DNA of 64,000 nucleotides from Faecalispora anaeroviscerum (GCF_947568225.1 NZ_CANOOQ010000001.1:62001-126000); one strand, 5' to 3'. Positions 8,831 through 18,001 are shown, counted from the stretch's first letter. Notes: generated by a model not told the origin, from the letters alone. Numbers and translations are program-made.

Positions 8831-8869
8831 AAAGTAAGGAGAGTGGCACGAGCTGCTCTCCTTACTTTT
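8831..8869 (+). terminator. Rho-independent terminator
   Basis: A perfect 13-bp stem, AAAGTAAGGAGAG (8831-8843) and CTCTCCTTACTTT (8856-8868), ends in TTTT on the plus strand, 14 bases after the stop of the 55-residue gene. Confidence 0.9.
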
Positions 8870-8907
8870 CTGATGTAAACACCATCATGCATAATCGGAA
8901 CACCTTA

Positions 8908-9246
8908 CTACATCCCCAAAATCGTCCAGATGTAAGTCGGAGCCGTAAGGGTGAACACCAAACAGGCGAACAAAATCGCCGGAGCCGCCCACTCAAACTG
9001 ACCATGCTTTCGATAATCAAAGTACGCCATCCCTAATTTTGCAAAGAAAAACACCGCCAGAATGAGGTCGATTGCGGGAAACACCACCTTGTTGACCACC
9101 GTCTTAATCTGCCCGGAGGCGTCATTCCATGTGCCCTCAATAGCTCCCGCAACATCGCCATTTGCCGCAAAAGCGGTTGTGCTGAAGAACATGGTTACCA
9201 TGAGGACGAGGATAAGCATAAGAGCAATTTTCTTATACCTTTTCAT
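8908..9246 (-). CDS. VirB2-like pilin candidate (DUF3852 type)
   Basis: A 112-residue protein with a signal peptide (MKRYKKIALMLILVLMVTMF..AFA) followed by a short soluble stretch and two hydrophobic helices, VFPAIDLILAVFFFAKLGM and PAILFACLVFTLTAPTYIW. This is the layout of VirB2/TrbC pilins, and genes of this type (DUF3852) lie beside VirB6-like genes in clostridial ICEs. The start at 9246 has AAGGTGG 5 bases upstream. The exact role as conjugative pilin is inferred from layout and position. Confidence 0.7.
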   Translation of the reverse strand: MKRYKKIALMLILVLMVTMFFSTTAFAANGDVAGAIEGTWNDASGQIKTVVNKVVFPAIDLILAVFFFAKLGMAYFDYRKHGQFEWAAPAILFACLVFTLTAPTYIWTILGM

Positions 9247-9273
9247 AAAAACCACCTTTCTAAAAGTTAAGAA

Positions 9274-9301
9274 AAGGCCGCAGAATTGCTCCTGCAGCCT
9301 T
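9274..9301 (-). terminator. Terminator-like hairpin
   Basis: AAGGCCGCAG (9274-9283) pairs with CTGCAGCCTT (9292-9301) with one G-T pair; TTTTC follows on the minus strand. It lies just after the frameshifted gene at 9317. Confidence 0.65.
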
Positions 9302-9316
9302 GTTCTTTTTCTGTAT

Positions 9317-9786
9317 TTATAGTTTCATTGTCATATCCATGCCCTGAGCCTGTTCTTCCAGGAGCGAGGACACTTCAATTACCTGGGGGTTCTGATAAAA
9401 TTTCAGGTCACCGCGGAAGCCTTTCTTCAACAAGCTGAATTCTTCAGCCTCCGCAAGTATTTCGGGAGGACGCCGGGTGGCATCTCCTGATTCCATCTTA
9501 CCCATTCCCCATTTTGATGCCGTTGCTCCAGCTTTAGGATGATGTAACCCTCTGGTACAAAAGCGGGGTATCTCTGTAAAAATCCCCGTGTATCAACATA
9601 GGGATGTCCTTCCTTCATGACGGTCATTTCCATAAGCTGCAGGGTGTCTGCGAGAGAAGTGCAGAACCAGCACTCACGATCTCCAAATCGCCGGATGCGC
9701 CCATCCTGCAATATTGCATCCAGCCGGTCCTTTTGCGTGTAGTGGTACAGGCTGCCTTTTGGCGCCTCAATTCGTTCATATGCCAT
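9317..9786 (-). pseudogene. ART-like 'HYT' domain protein, apparently frameshifted
   Basis: The frame beginning MAYERIEAPKGSLYHYTQKD runs to a stop at 9427, but the natural continuation (PPEILAEAEEFSLLKKGFRG, ending QGMDMTMKL at 9317) lies in another frame. A single missing base near 9465-9475 would join them. The LYHYTQKDRLDAILQDGRIR segment resembles the first motif of ADP-ribosyltransferase-like folds (Tpt1/DarT type), a weak match by eye. It may be a true pseudogene or a sequencing error; the tail matches other proteins of this element, so the joined form of about 155 residues is probably the ancestral one. Confidence 0.6.
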
Positions 9787-9799
9787 TGTATCCTCCCTG

Positions 9800-11500
9800 C
9801 TATGGCTTCTTAGGAGCGACGTGCCAGTCCTGCCACAAGTTGCCCCTTATGGTCAGGCTGTCTGTAAGGTTGGCCGACAGCATTCCATCCGGAGTCCACC
9901 CATCAATGAGCCATGTGTTAACGGTATATGCTCCGTCCGGCATCCAGATCGGGCTGAAATGGGTGCGGTTTTTGTAGGTGGAGTAAGGGTTTTGCTGAAG
10001 CTCAAATCGCCCCGATCCCATGCGCTCCAAGAGCCGCCAATAGGTTTCATAGGCAAATTCGGGAAAATAGCTGACCGCATTCTGCGGCTGGGTAACCGCC
10101 GAGCTTTGGTTGGAGCTGATACTTCCGGTGACGGTCTGGTTGATGCCATATCCCGATTTCATCGTTCTTCCGCTGGCAGTCGGATTCATGCTGTCGCATT
10201 TGATGCTCATGGCGGCGGTCAGGCTGGCACTGTAACGGTTCAGGTCAAACTCCCACCATCCGTGATCGCACCAATATCCGTTATCGTTTCCTTCATCGTC
10301 ATAATCACTGTGCCACACCCAATATTCCTGCCACCACGGCCGCCAGACACTCCAGCTTGCCGAGCTTTTTACCGCTCTGCTTGGTATGGCAGAAGCACGG
10401 AAGCTATCGTTGCGGTCATCGGCTACGGGATTGGGCGGAGGGTTCTTATCAAGGTCAAGGATTTTGACGTTGAGGGTCATTTTCGCCGTACTGCCGGGAC
10501 CGGATACCGTCACCTGAATTGTCATGTTCTGCTCAGTATCGGGGGTTTTCCATTTTACCCACGCAAGCTGGCTATCGCCTTCGGGGTAGTAGACATTGCC
10601 CACACTGTAGGTTTGCCCACCGATATTAAAGCTGATGCGGGTGGGCCTGTCGGGATCGGACTGACCTCCGCTGATCCTCACCGCCGTGATGACATTGGTG
10701 TTTACCCGGTACTCATAATCGTAGGCGTCAATCTGAGGTTCCTCTGGTTTCTCCGTAAAACGGACAATGCCAAGTCCAAGGCTGGACTTGATATCCGCAT
10801 TGGATGCGGCGCTGCTTTTGCTGCCTCCCCATGCGGGATAGCCGAGGTCGCCTACCTCCAAAAACATGGCGAGGGGCAGATTCTTGTGGGTAAGAGACAC
10901 CATTCTTCTGCGGAGCAGACCGCTAACCTGTTCATCATACAGGGCGGCTTCGGTAGCGGTGGTGGCAATCATAACTCCCTCAAATTTGTAGTAGGCAATG
11001 GGCTCCAAGAGGATTTTATACTCACCGCCGATGAGAACATCGTAATTCATGCCTGTTACATCTGCAATGCGTTTGATGACATATTCCGAGCAGAAATACT
11101 TCTTGATGGCGGCAATATTGTTGCTTCCGTTGGTACTGATAATGCGGGGTATGGTTTGAGCTGGATTGATATAATGGTACACACTTGTGGTAGGGCTTAA
11201 TTGCTGACCGGAGCTATAGGACAGTTTGCTTACCTTTCCAAAATGAACACGAATATTGTCCGGTTTCTTATTTGTAAAATCTACCGGCGTGGTGACCGTT
11301 GCGTGATCACTTGCCCGAACCACAGTAATACGCACACCCTCGTTACCGCCGCTCCATGTGTTGGTGCTGGTTCCGCTGCCCATGCCTCCACCGCCGCCAT
11401 CGATATTTCCGCTGCCGCCGGTATCAGCAAATGCGGTTAGGGGGCAGAATAGGCAAAGCACCAGCATAAGACTGGCTATGCTCTTGAATAATTTCTTCAT
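9800..11500 (-). CDS. Secreted ICE protein of unknown function, 566 aa
   Basis: A signal peptide (MKKLFKSIASLMLVLCLFCPLTAFA) is followed by a Gly-rich stretch, a mixed beta domain, and a region rich in Trp and aromatic residues (WRPWWQEYWVWHSDYDD, about residue 385-400). No transmembrane anchor or sorting signal is visible. I do not recognise the family. Its place between the T4SS genes and the Tad pseudopilins suggests an extracellular component of one of these machines, perhaps a pilus-associated or mating-surface protein (inference). Confidence 0.75.
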   Translation of the reverse strand: MKKLFKSIASLMLVLCLFCPLTAFADTGGSGNIDGGGGGMGSGTSTNTWSGGNEGVRITVVRASDHATVTTPVDFTNKKPDNIRVHFGKVSKLSYSSGQQLSPTTSVYHYINPAQTIPRIISTNGSNNIAAIKKYFCSEYVIKRIADVTGMNYDVLIGGEYKILLEPIAYYKFEGVMIATTATEAALYDEQVSGLLRRRMVSLTHKNLPLAMFLEVGDLGYPAWGGSKSSAASNADIKSSLGLGIVRFTEKPEEPQIDAYDYEYRVNTNVITAVRISGGQSDPDRPTRISFNIGGQTYSVGNVYYPEGDSQLAWVKWKTPDTEQNMTIQVTVSGPGSTAKMTLNVKILDLDKNPPPNPVADDRNDSFRASAIPSRAVKSSASWSVWRPWWQEYWVWHSDYDDEGNDNGYWCDHGWWEFDLNRYSASLTAAMSIKCDSMNPTASGRTMKSGYGINQTVTGSISSNQSSAVTQPQNAVSYFPEFAYETYWRLLERMGSGRFELQQNPYSTYKNRTHFSPIWMPDGAYTVNTWLIDGWTPDGMLSANLTDSLTIRGNLWQDWHVAPKKP

Positions 11501-11524
11501 TGCGGCCTCCTTTTTGCAAAAGTA

Positions 11525-11552
11525 AAGGCACGGTCTGTTTCAACCGTGCCTT
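11525..11552 (-). terminator. Terminator-like hairpin
   Basis: AAGGCACGG (11525-11533) pairs perfectly with CCGTGCCTT (11544-11552). The T-run on the minus strand is short (TACTTTTGC). It separates the DUF6550-like gene from the secreted protein gene. Confidence 0.55.
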
Positions 11553-11566
11553 GTGAAAGTATTCTG

Positions 11567-12139
11567 TTATTCCCCCATATTGCCGACTTGTTTATTGATA
11601 TCGCCGTCACCGTCTACAGTTGTGCCTTGACCGCCACCGCCGTTATCGTCAATCCACCCGAAACCCGGCACATAAATCTTGCCGTCCTTGGTTTCGCCGC
11701 CCTGCGGCTGATTGTCGTTTTTTGGGGTATCCTTGGGCTTTTCCACCTTATCATGGTCGACGGGCTTGGGAGGCTCCGTGACCTTTTCGCCGTCAGGTTT
11801 CTGCGTGGGGTCTTTGAGCTGTTCCTCAGTATATTCCGGCTTGGTTGCATCGCTTTGGATGGTCTGTTCCGTGCCGCTGGAAACTGCACCGTTGTTGATG
11901 TTTGTCGGTTGGGTGGTATCAGGCGGGGCTACGGTGCTCTCTTTTTCTTTCTCTGTGCTATCCGGCACCCTGGTGTCCACCGTCACATTGCTCACCTCGG
12001 AGCTTTGGGGCGAGGGTGGGGTATCCACCGGCTTTGGGGTTATGAATTGCTGTCCGATCAGTACCACAAGCACCGCACAGAGGGCGAGGCATCCGGTTAC
12101 GGCCAGCCATTTCTTCGTTTTGGCATTCATATTTTTCAT
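11567..12139 (-). CDS. Membrane-anchored Pro/Thr-rich protein (DUF6550-like)
   Basis: A 190-residue protein with one N-terminal transmembrane segment (WLAVTGCLALCAVLVVLIG) and a long extracellular region rich in Pro, Thr, Lys and Glu, ending in a small motif (KIYVPGFGWIDDNGG). The layout is that of a stalk-like envelope protein; the PGFGWI end motif recalls DUF6550 proteins of clostridial Tad-bearing elements. Function unknown. Confidence 0.65.
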   Translation of the reverse strand: MKNMNAKTKKWLAVTGCLALCAVLVVLIGQQFITPKPVDTPPSPQSSEVSNVTVDTRVPDSTEKEKESTVAPPDTTQPTNINNGAVSSGTEQTIQSDATKPEYTEEQLKDPTQKPDGEKVTEPPKPVDHDKVEKPKDTPKNDNQPQGGETKDGKIYVPGFGWIDDNGGGGQGTTVDGDGDINKQVGNMGE

Positions 12140-12247
12140 AAGAGTGTCCTCCTATTTGTTAAATTTTGATAGGTTCCTGTTAAGTCACACCCTACCACGA
12201 ACTTTTCAAAAAGTCTATCATTATTCCAAGAAAACTTCTCCGCAGGG

Positions 12248-12796
12248 TTAAAACCTCGGTGTGTATCCGGCGCTGGTCTTGACTTTGATCGTCATGGGGG
12301 GCAGCAGTTTTCCGCCAAAAGACACGGGAACCTCCAGCATGATGGTGCTGTCAGCTTCAAAGCGGGAGGAGGCTTGGTCGCCCGATGCAAAGGGAGCGTT
12401 TCGGATATCCACCTCCAGATTCCACACCTTAAATTCCAACTTGCCGTCCGGAGTGCGTTTTTCATGATAGCCGCCGCTGTAGGAAAGACCGAGTACACCA
12501 TCCAGCCTGTCATAGATATCGCCGTAATCAATGCTTTCCTCAAAATCCTCGGCAATGGGCTGGTAGGCTCCCGAATAACCCTCCCGCACGCCGTGGTACA
12601 CATCGTCGTAGTTGTCGTTGACGGTGGAGATAACAGCGGTCTGCACCGCATCCCGCACGCCCTGCGCTACGATTACAAGCCGGAAATATTCTGAAATGCC
12701 GGTAAAGATAATCACCAGCGACAAGGCGATGGCAATGATGAGCGGGAAGCCTGAGCCGCTTTTCCCTTGTAGGATTTGCTTGATTTTTTCCGTCAT
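12248..12796 (-). CDS. TadE/TadF-like pseudopilin
   Basis: 182 residues. A basic N-terminus (MTEKIKQILQGKSGSGF) is followed by one hydrophobic helix, PLIIAIALSLVIIFTGISEYF, and a soluble domain. This is the layout of Tad minor pilins; the SGSGF junction is a plausible prepilin peptidase site. Overlaps the stop codon region of the gene upstream (12793-12796, ATGA), showing coupled translation within the Tad cluster. Confidence 0.7.
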   Translation of the reverse strand: MTEKIKQILQGKSGSGFPLIIAIALSLVIIFTGISEYFRLVIVAQGVRDAVQTAVISTVNDNYDDVYHGVREGYSGAYQPIAEDFEESIDYGDIYDRLDGVLGLSYSGGYHEKRTPDGKLEFKVWNLEVDIRNAPFASGDQASSRFEADSTIMLEVPVSFGGKLLPPMTIKVKTSAGYTPRF

Positions 12797-13188
12797 TTCC
12801 AGTAGACCTCGCTTTTTCCCGCTGCATCTGCTCTCAGCGTAATGGGGAACGAGCCAAACCCGGCAAAAAGCCCGATGTTGGTCTTGTAGGTGACCGTCAC
12901 CGTGACTTCTTCATTAAGCTGAATCCTGCCGGTCTTGGACCATGTCACGGTGGGGGTCAGTCCGGTCTTTTCCCGCAGGAATTGTTCACGGCGGCCGGTT
13001 TCGCTGCCGATCTGACCGGAGATTTCCGCCTCCCGAATGAGTTCCACGGCAAAGGTGTCAATCTGCTGTTTTTGGATATACACCGGGAACACCTTCACCG
13101 CAAGGGCGATAACCAGCATGGCACACAGCACCAGCACCGCCACATCAATGTAGCCTTCTCCGGCTTTGCTTTTCAGTATTTTCAGCAC
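12793..13188 (-). CDS. TadE-like pseudopilin (DUF4320-like) with GEGYID motif
   Basis: 131 residues: a short basic leader, then AGEGYIDVAVLVLCAMLVIALAVKV and a soluble domain of about 95 residues. The GEGYID motif just before the hydrophobic helix is shared with the two Flp-like pilins of this cluster at 19427 and 24018, so all three are probably cut by the same prepilin peptidase. It overlaps its neighbours on both sides. Confidence 0.7.
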   Translation of the reverse strand: MLKILKSKAGEGYIDVAVLVLCAMLVIALAVKVFPVYIQKQQIDTFAVELIREAEISGQIGSETGRREQFLREKTGLTPTVTWSKTGRIQLNEEVTVTVTYKTNIGLFAGFGSFPITLRADAAGKSEVYWK

Positions 13189-13838
13189 ATGGTCACCCCC
13201 TGTTCAAAGGGGGCCTGCTCCTGTTCCGGCTCCCGGATGTAATCGCTTAATATGCGCCATGTACCCTTGCTGAAACTGGCCCTACGGACTTCTTGATTAA
13301 GCAGTTCCTCCGCGGTGATTTCCCTCCCATACTCAGGACTGCCAGGATGCCCCATTATGCTCTGCCCGGACAGCAGAAGCTGTGCTTTTTCCGGAGTCAG
13401 ATACACACTACCACCGGGAGTCAACATGTCGAGATTGGCACAGGGATGGTGTTCAATGAATTCCCGCACAGTGTTTTTTTTGTCTGTTGCGGGACCCGGC
13501 GTATATTCCGGGTCAAGAGCATAATCCTGTTCTGCTGTACCCTTGTCCATCAGACTCCAGAGCGCATGATTGAGTTCTTCACTGAAATCCACCGATTGCT
13601 CCGATATCCACTGATCCCTTGCGACCTCCAGCGGGTTTTCAAAACACAGGAGGTATTCCATATAGTCCTCCGGGTACCCACCACCGTACAGCTCGTTATA
13701 GACAAAGCGGGCGGCAGTAATCTCATCGCTTTTTCCGATGAGAACACCTTTGGAAAGTCCGTCCAGTTCACGGAGGTAATCGTTCCAGTTGCGGTCGAGT
13801 TTTTCCCGAAATGCATCTATCATCTGTTCTCGCTGCAT
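13182..13838 (-). CDS. DUF3848-like cytoplasmic protein within the Tad cluster
   Basis: About 218 residues, soluble. The N-terminal third (MIDAFREKLDRNWNDYLREL..ITAARFVYNELY) resembles DUF3848 proteins of clostridial mobile elements; the rest is not recognised. ATG at 13838 is preferred because GGAGGTG lies 5-6 bases upstream. It interrupts the Tad genes, lying between tadC and the pseudopilins. Confidence 0.6.
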   Translation of the reverse strand: MQREQMIDAFREKLDRNWNDYLRELDGLSKGVLIGKSDEITAARFVYNELYGGGYPEDYMEYLLCFENPLEVARDQWISEQSVDFSEELNHALWSLMDKGTAEQDYALDPEYTPGPATDKKNTVREFIEHHPCANLDMLTPGGSVYLTPEKAQLLLSGQSIMGHPGSPEYGREITAEELLNQEVRRASFSKGTWRILSDYIREPEQEQAPFEQGVTMC

Positions 13839-13850
13839 TTGCACACCTCC

Positions 13851-14723
13851 TTAAAACATCCCGCCGAGGGATGTGATGATTTCATAGACAATAATCGCCA
13901 TGTAGGTCATGAGAAAGCACATCAGCATGGCAAAGGAAAATACTCGGATTTTGGGCGGAATCTTCATGGCCTGCGCTTTAAGCCGCTGGAGTTCCAGTTG
14001 CTTCATGTCGTGTGCCAGCATCTGAAAATACATCCCGCCGTCATCTCCGCGAAGTACGCCAATCAGCCCTCGCGTGATATCCGAGAGCATGGGCGAATTG
14101 AACCTTGACTCGAACCTCGTCAGTGCCGCCTCGTAGCTGGAGGAGCGCATATCTGCAGTGAGGATATCAAGCTCTGCGGAAAAATCTTCTCCCGCATTTC
14201 TCTTGAAATTCTCCAGCATGGACAGCACATCCCGGCTGGCTTTCAGCTCCTGGGTGATGGTTGCAACGAAGCGGGGCAGTTCCTGTTCGATTTTGCCTCG
14301 TTTAGCTGCCAGAGCCTCGTCCGCCTTGCGTATCTCTTTGAAATAGACCAGCACGGCAGCAAACAGTACAATGGGTGTCAGCAGCGGGAGGACGATAAGG
14401 CAGGGAATGATGCAAAGCGCAATACTCATTGCCTTGACGATTGCCATTGCCGTGAACAGCTCCGGCGAGTCGGAAAGTCCTGCCGCCGACAGCACATTTT
14501 CCATTCTGCTTTTCTTGTACTCATCCATGCGGAGGTAGCGGGAAAGCTGGACGGCGGCGTTTCGCAGCAGTGCATCGGTGGCTTTGGGTTTTGCCTTGGC
14601 CTGCTTACCCGCCGACAGCATCGCCTTTTGGGTGGCGAGAGTGGGCAGCCGCAGCAGATCGGCGGTAATGAAAAAGAGCCCTGCCGACAGGAGGACTCCA
14701 AATAAAAAGATGTAGATTGTCAT
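13851..14723 (-). CDS. tadC: Tad pilus inner-membrane protein TadC (T2SSF domain)
   Basis: 290 residues from ATG 14723. It has hydrophobic helices at the N-terminus (IYIFLFGVLLSAGLFFITA), middle (two around residues 100-130) and C-terminus (MLMCFLMTYMAIIVYEII), and a cytoplasmic GspF-like domain with PRFVATITQELKASRDVLSMLE. TadB and TadC form the platform that couples the TadA ATPase to pilin assembly. It follows tadB directly. Confidence 0.85.
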   Translation of the reverse strand: MTIYIFLFGVLLSAGLFFITADLLRLPTLATQKAMLSAGKQAKAKPKATDALLRNAAVQLSRYLRMDEYKKSRMENVLSAAGLSDSPELFTAMAIVKAMSIALCIIPCLIVLPLLTPIVLFAAVLVYFKEIRKADEALAAKRGKIEQELPRFVATITQELKASRDVLSMLENFKRNAGEDFSAELDILTADMRSSSYEAALTRFESRFNSPMLSDITRGLIGVLRGDDGGMYFQMLAHDMKQLELQRLKAQAMKIPPKIRVFSFAMLMCFLMTYMAIIVYEIITSLGGMF

Positions 14724-14733
14724 GAGCGTCCTC

Positions 14734-15663
14734 CTATCTTCGATATTCGATGGGCTGCGTGAGCTTGATGACAAACGCCGTAGAAACGAAAATCACGGCG
14801 GCGCAAATGGTCAGAATAATCTGCCCCAGCGGTGTGTGCATCAGCGTGTGGTACCAATCCTTGTTCAAAAAATACATGAGCGGGATATTGCCGACGACGA
14901 GAACCTGCATGATGATGAATTCCTTTCTCGGCTCAAACACCATGTTTTCCAGCTCACCGTTAACCACCCGCATATCGGACAGCTTGCTGACGATAGGGGT
15001 CAAGGTGGTCTTGAGGCTGCGGTCGTGCTGGCAGGCAATGAGGGCATCACACCATTCGACATATACAGCGTTGTCGATGCGGTCTTTCAGGTCATGGAGC
15101 GCTGCCGTCACATCGGGGTCAACCAACCTGACACGGGACACAAACCCTTTGAAAACCGATAGCACGGGAGGGTTAAGATACGGCAGATTTTCGTCTACTG
15201 CCGTCAGGATGTCCTCGTTTCTGAGGTAGGCTGTGGTGATGATACTGAGCGCTGTTTCCAGCTCCGCCGCAATATCCCGCTTGAAGTGGCTGGCTGTGAG
15301 CTTTACCCACCAGAAAGGCAGGAACATACAGCCTACCGCCATCACAGGAACAAGGAAAAAGTTCGAGAGCATGATGGCGATGGATGCGCCCACGGCAAAG
15401 CACAGCAGAGACAGGGCACAGAGCATGGGAAAGCGTGCCGTCCTGCCTGTTACCTTGAGAATAGACTGCACCTCGGCAATTTCCCGGCGCAGATAGGACT
15501 GCTTTTTCCTGCGGGTGAATTCACCCACTTCGTCGCGGAGAGACTTGGGCCTGTCGGTGAGCTTTCCGAACACTGCCGTGGTGAACTCTATCGGAGTAAG
15601 GCCGAGTAAAATAAAAGAGCCTGCTATCATTCCGATGCAGGCGATTAAGAGTACCGTTGTCAT
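14734..15663 (-). CDS. tadB: Tad pilus inner-membrane protein TadB (T2SSF domain)
   Basis: 309 residues. ATG at 15663 overlaps the TadA stop (ATGA), which settles the start. An N-terminal helix, a pair near residues 95-140 (LCALSLLCFAVGASIAIML, FFLVPVMAVGCMFLPFWW), a cytoplasmic GspF-like domain with AELETALSIITTAYLRNEDI, and C-terminal helices fit TadB. Partner of TadC. Confidence 0.88.
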   Translation of the reverse strand: MTTVLLIACIGMIAGSFILLGLTPIEFTTAVFGKLTDRPKSLRDEVGEFTRRKKQSYLRREIAEVQSILKVTGRTARFPMLCALSLLCFAVGASIAIMLSNFFLVPVMAVGCMFLPFWWVKLTASHFKRDIAAELETALSIITTAYLRNEDILTAVDENLPYLNPPVLSVFKGFVSRVRLVDPDVTAALHDLKDRIDNAVYVEWCDALIACQHDRSLKTTLTPIVSKLSDMRVVNGELENMVFEPRKEFIIMQVLVVGNIPLMYFLNKDWYHTLMHTPLGQIILTICAAVIFVSTAFVIKLTQPIEYRR

Positions 15664-17192
15664 GCGCTTTGCGCCTCCTTTCCCCGCAAGCTCTCGATGA
15701 CCGCCTGGGGCATACCATTTTCCAGCAGCCGCTTGGCAAGGCTCTCCGAGATGGCATTGATCTGTTCGTGGTGTCCCTCGATGATGAATTTGCCGTCCTC
15801 CATGCGGTTTTCGGTAATGATATACTGGAACAATGGACGGTAGTTTCTTGTGCCGTCCGGGAGGATCTCGCACTCCTGAATCTCCATCATGCGGCGCTGC
15901 TTATTTTCAAGCTGCTTGCAGAACACCACAATGGGGTAGGCTTCGGTGACATAGTCCATAAGGGTCTGGTCGGACATATCCACCGCACGTTTGCACAGGG
16001 ACACCATGCGGCGATAGGTAGCCTCGCAGGAATTGGAGTGGATGGTGGTCAGCACCGCAACTCCGGTTCGGGCGGCTTCCTGGGCGGCATTGGCCTCGGC
16101 GCCTCTCATTTCGCCCACTACGATAATATCCGGATTAAAACGGAGCGCATAGTCCAGGAGGTTGGTTTGATCGATGCGCTGGCGGTCATTGTCGCTGTCG
16201 CGGGTCAGGGTATGGATGACCGAATTGATCACCTTACCGTCCTTTTCCCGAACCAATGCCAGCTCACGGGAACCGTTTTCAATGGTATAGATTCTCTTAT
16301 TGTCGGGGACGGTTGTCAGCACCCAGCCCGCCACGGTGGTTTTGCCGGAGCTGGTGGCGCCCGCCACGCAGACCGATATGCCGTAGCGGATACAGAGGGA
16401 TAAAAAGTCCAGCATGGGGTCGGTCGCCGTACCGCTTTTGACAAAATCGTCTTTCTTCATGCTCTGCGGGTTGACGATACGGATGGAGGCGGCGACGCCC
16501 ACATCTTCATCCACGATGGGACTTTTGAGAACGGCAATTCGGATGTTTTTAGAAAGATGCCCCAGCACGATGGGGCTGGCGTTGTCCAAGACCATGCCGC
16601 TGATGTGGAGCATCCTGCGGATTACATTGACAGCGTGCTGGGGGCTCTCAAAGCGTTCCTCCAGCTTGACCGTGCGGCCGTCCGAATATTGCACTTCAAT
16701 GTCCCGCCACGAGTTGATGTCGATTTCCTCGATTCCGGTGCCGAAGATATATTTCGTCAGAAATCCGAACTCCGCCATTTCGGTGTAGAGAGCATCCGCC
16801 AGCTTGCCGCCGCTCATGCCGTTTACCGATACGCGACGGTCCTGAACGTACTTTGTGATGTAGCGTTTGAGCTGTGCCTTGGCATCCTCGCCGCCCGCAG
16901 TGATGAGGGTGCTGTAATGTTCGGAGATGTACTCCTGCACATCGGCAAGGACTGATGAGAAATCCTTACCCTCTGCTTCAGGTGTGAAGAACAGCGTATG
17001 GGTGCGGTTTACCCCTGAAAAATCCACAGTGCGGTTCACCGTAGACTCCTGATCCATGGTGTTGCTCAAAGCGGGAGCCGTCGCCGGGGGTGTGGATGGT
17101 TGGTTTTGTGTCTGTTTTTTCTGCTCCTGTTCGGCCTGTGCCTTATTTTTTCCCTTGGCAAATGCCGGGGTATTTCTCTTTTTCCCTAACAT
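15660..17192 (-). CDS. tadA: Tad pilus assembly ATPase (TadA/CpaF)
   Basis: 510 residues of the VirB11/GspE secretion ATPase superfamily. The Walker A motif GATSSGKTT lies near residue 280, an Asp-box-like segment near 310, Walker B (DIIVVGEMRGAEA) near 355, and the His-box-like TIHSNSCEATYRRM near 385. The first 60 residues are low complexity (Gln/Lys/Pro), longer than usual. It drives polymerisation of Flp-type pilins. In a conjugative element lacking a separate VirB11 in view, it could also assist DNA transfer, though the flanking tad genes make pilus assembly the main reading. Confidence 0.93.
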   Translation of the reverse strand: MLGKKRNTPAFAKGKNKAQAEQEQKKQTQNQPSTPPATAPALSNTMDQESTVNRTVDFSGVNRTHTLFFTPEAEGKDFSSVLADVQEYISEHYSTLITAGGEDAKAQLKRYITKYVQDRRVSVNGMSGGKLADALYTEMAEFGFLTKYIFGTGIEEIDINSWRDIEVQYSDGRTVKLEERFESPQHAVNVIRRMLHISGMVLDNASPIVLGHLSKNIRIAVLKSPIVDEDVGVAASIRIVNPQSMKKDDFVKSGTATDPMLDFLSLCIRYGISVCVAGATSSGKTTVAGWVLTTVPDNKRIYTIENGSRELALVREKDGKVINSVIHTLTRDSDNDRQRIDQTNLLDYALRFNPDIIVVGEMRGAEANAAQEAARTGVAVLTTIHSNSCEATYRRMVSLCKRAVDMSDQTLMDYVTEAYPIVVFCKQLENKQRRMMEIQECEILPDGTRNYRPLFQYIITENRMEDGKFIIEGHHEQINAISESLAKRLLENGMPQAVIESLRGKEAQSA

Positions 17193-18001
17193 CCGAACAC
17201 CTCCTTTGCAATTTTTTCAATCTCCCTGCGGAACAAGCGGCTGTCTTTTAGGGACAAATCAGCCAGCAGATTTCCTGCAAGGTACTGTTCCTCCAGCTCC
17301 TGAGAATGGATGATGGTAAAGGCTACCGAACCCAGCGCCTGACCGATCTGCTCCCTGGCCTGCTGGGGCTTTACGTTGCTGGCAACCTTGTATTGTTTAT
17401 CAGCATCCCATTTGGAATCCCGAAGCAGAGGGAGCTGGCTGGAGAGATAACTCACAGACTTGAGGTCTGCATTGGCAAGGCGCAGGACGCTGTCTGCCTC
17501 CATGAGCGCCACGGCGGAGAGAATGTCGTTGGCGATATAGCTGCCGCAGTCCACCACAACGAATGGGGCGATTTCCCGTAGTCCGTCCATCAGCTCCTGT
17601 GCCTGTAGCTGCTCATAGGGCGGATAGGTGTACTCGTTCTCACCCTTTTTCATGCCGAGGATGGTCAGGTGGCTGTTTTTCTTGAGGGTCACCAGATTGT
17701 GCTTGATGAGGGCTTCGGTCACATGGGTAGCGGCAAGGATACTGCCCAGCGAATGCTCACTCTCCAGATCGGAGGGAGGGCAGACACAGGGCAGCATGGG
17801 TGTGGTCATATCACAGAGCAGAAGTACCACGTTTTTCTTCCGGTCCGCAAGATGCTTTGCAATCTTCACGGCGGTGACCGTCTTTCCGCTGCCGGGAGAG
17901 CCCCAAACGGCAAGAATGCCGCTCTGAGGCTCCTGCTCCGGTGGGGCATCTTCCCTGGCGGACTGGCGGGTGAAGATGCTCTTTTTCTTGAAATTCAGCA
18001 T
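17186..18001 (-). CDS. tadZ: TadZ/CpaE-like MinD-type ATPase
   Basis: 271 residues. A deviant Walker A/P-loop WGSPGSGKTVTAVKIA lies near residue 33, followed by NVVLLLCDMTTPMLP and, near residue 150, FVVVDCGSYIANDIL, as in ParA/MinD-like proteins that place Tad machines in the cell. The receiver domain found in many CpaE proteins is absent, as in other short clostridial forms. The ATG at 18001 shares a base with the CpaB stop (TGATG). Confidence 0.85.
   Translation of the reverse strand: MLNFKKKSIFTRQSAREDAPPEQEPQSGILAVWGSPGSGKTVTAVKIAKHLADRKKNVVLLLCDMTTPMLPCVCPPSDLESEHSLGSILAATHVTEALIKHNLVTLKKNSHLTILGMKKGENEYTYPPYEQLQAQELMDGLREIAPFVVVDCGSYIANDILSAVALMEADSVLRLANADLKSVSYLSSQLPLLRDSKWDADKQYKVASNVKPQQAREQIGQALGSVAFTIIHSQELEEQYLAGNLLADLSLKDSRLFRREIEKIAKEVFGC

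Noticed and set aside
9821..11200. Long open frames on the plus strand opposite the secreted protein, TadA and SLH genes (up to about 460 codons)
   Set aside because: They lie antisense to genes with clear domains, lack ribosome sites and have no recognisable protein features; GC-rich coding DNA often gives such shadows.
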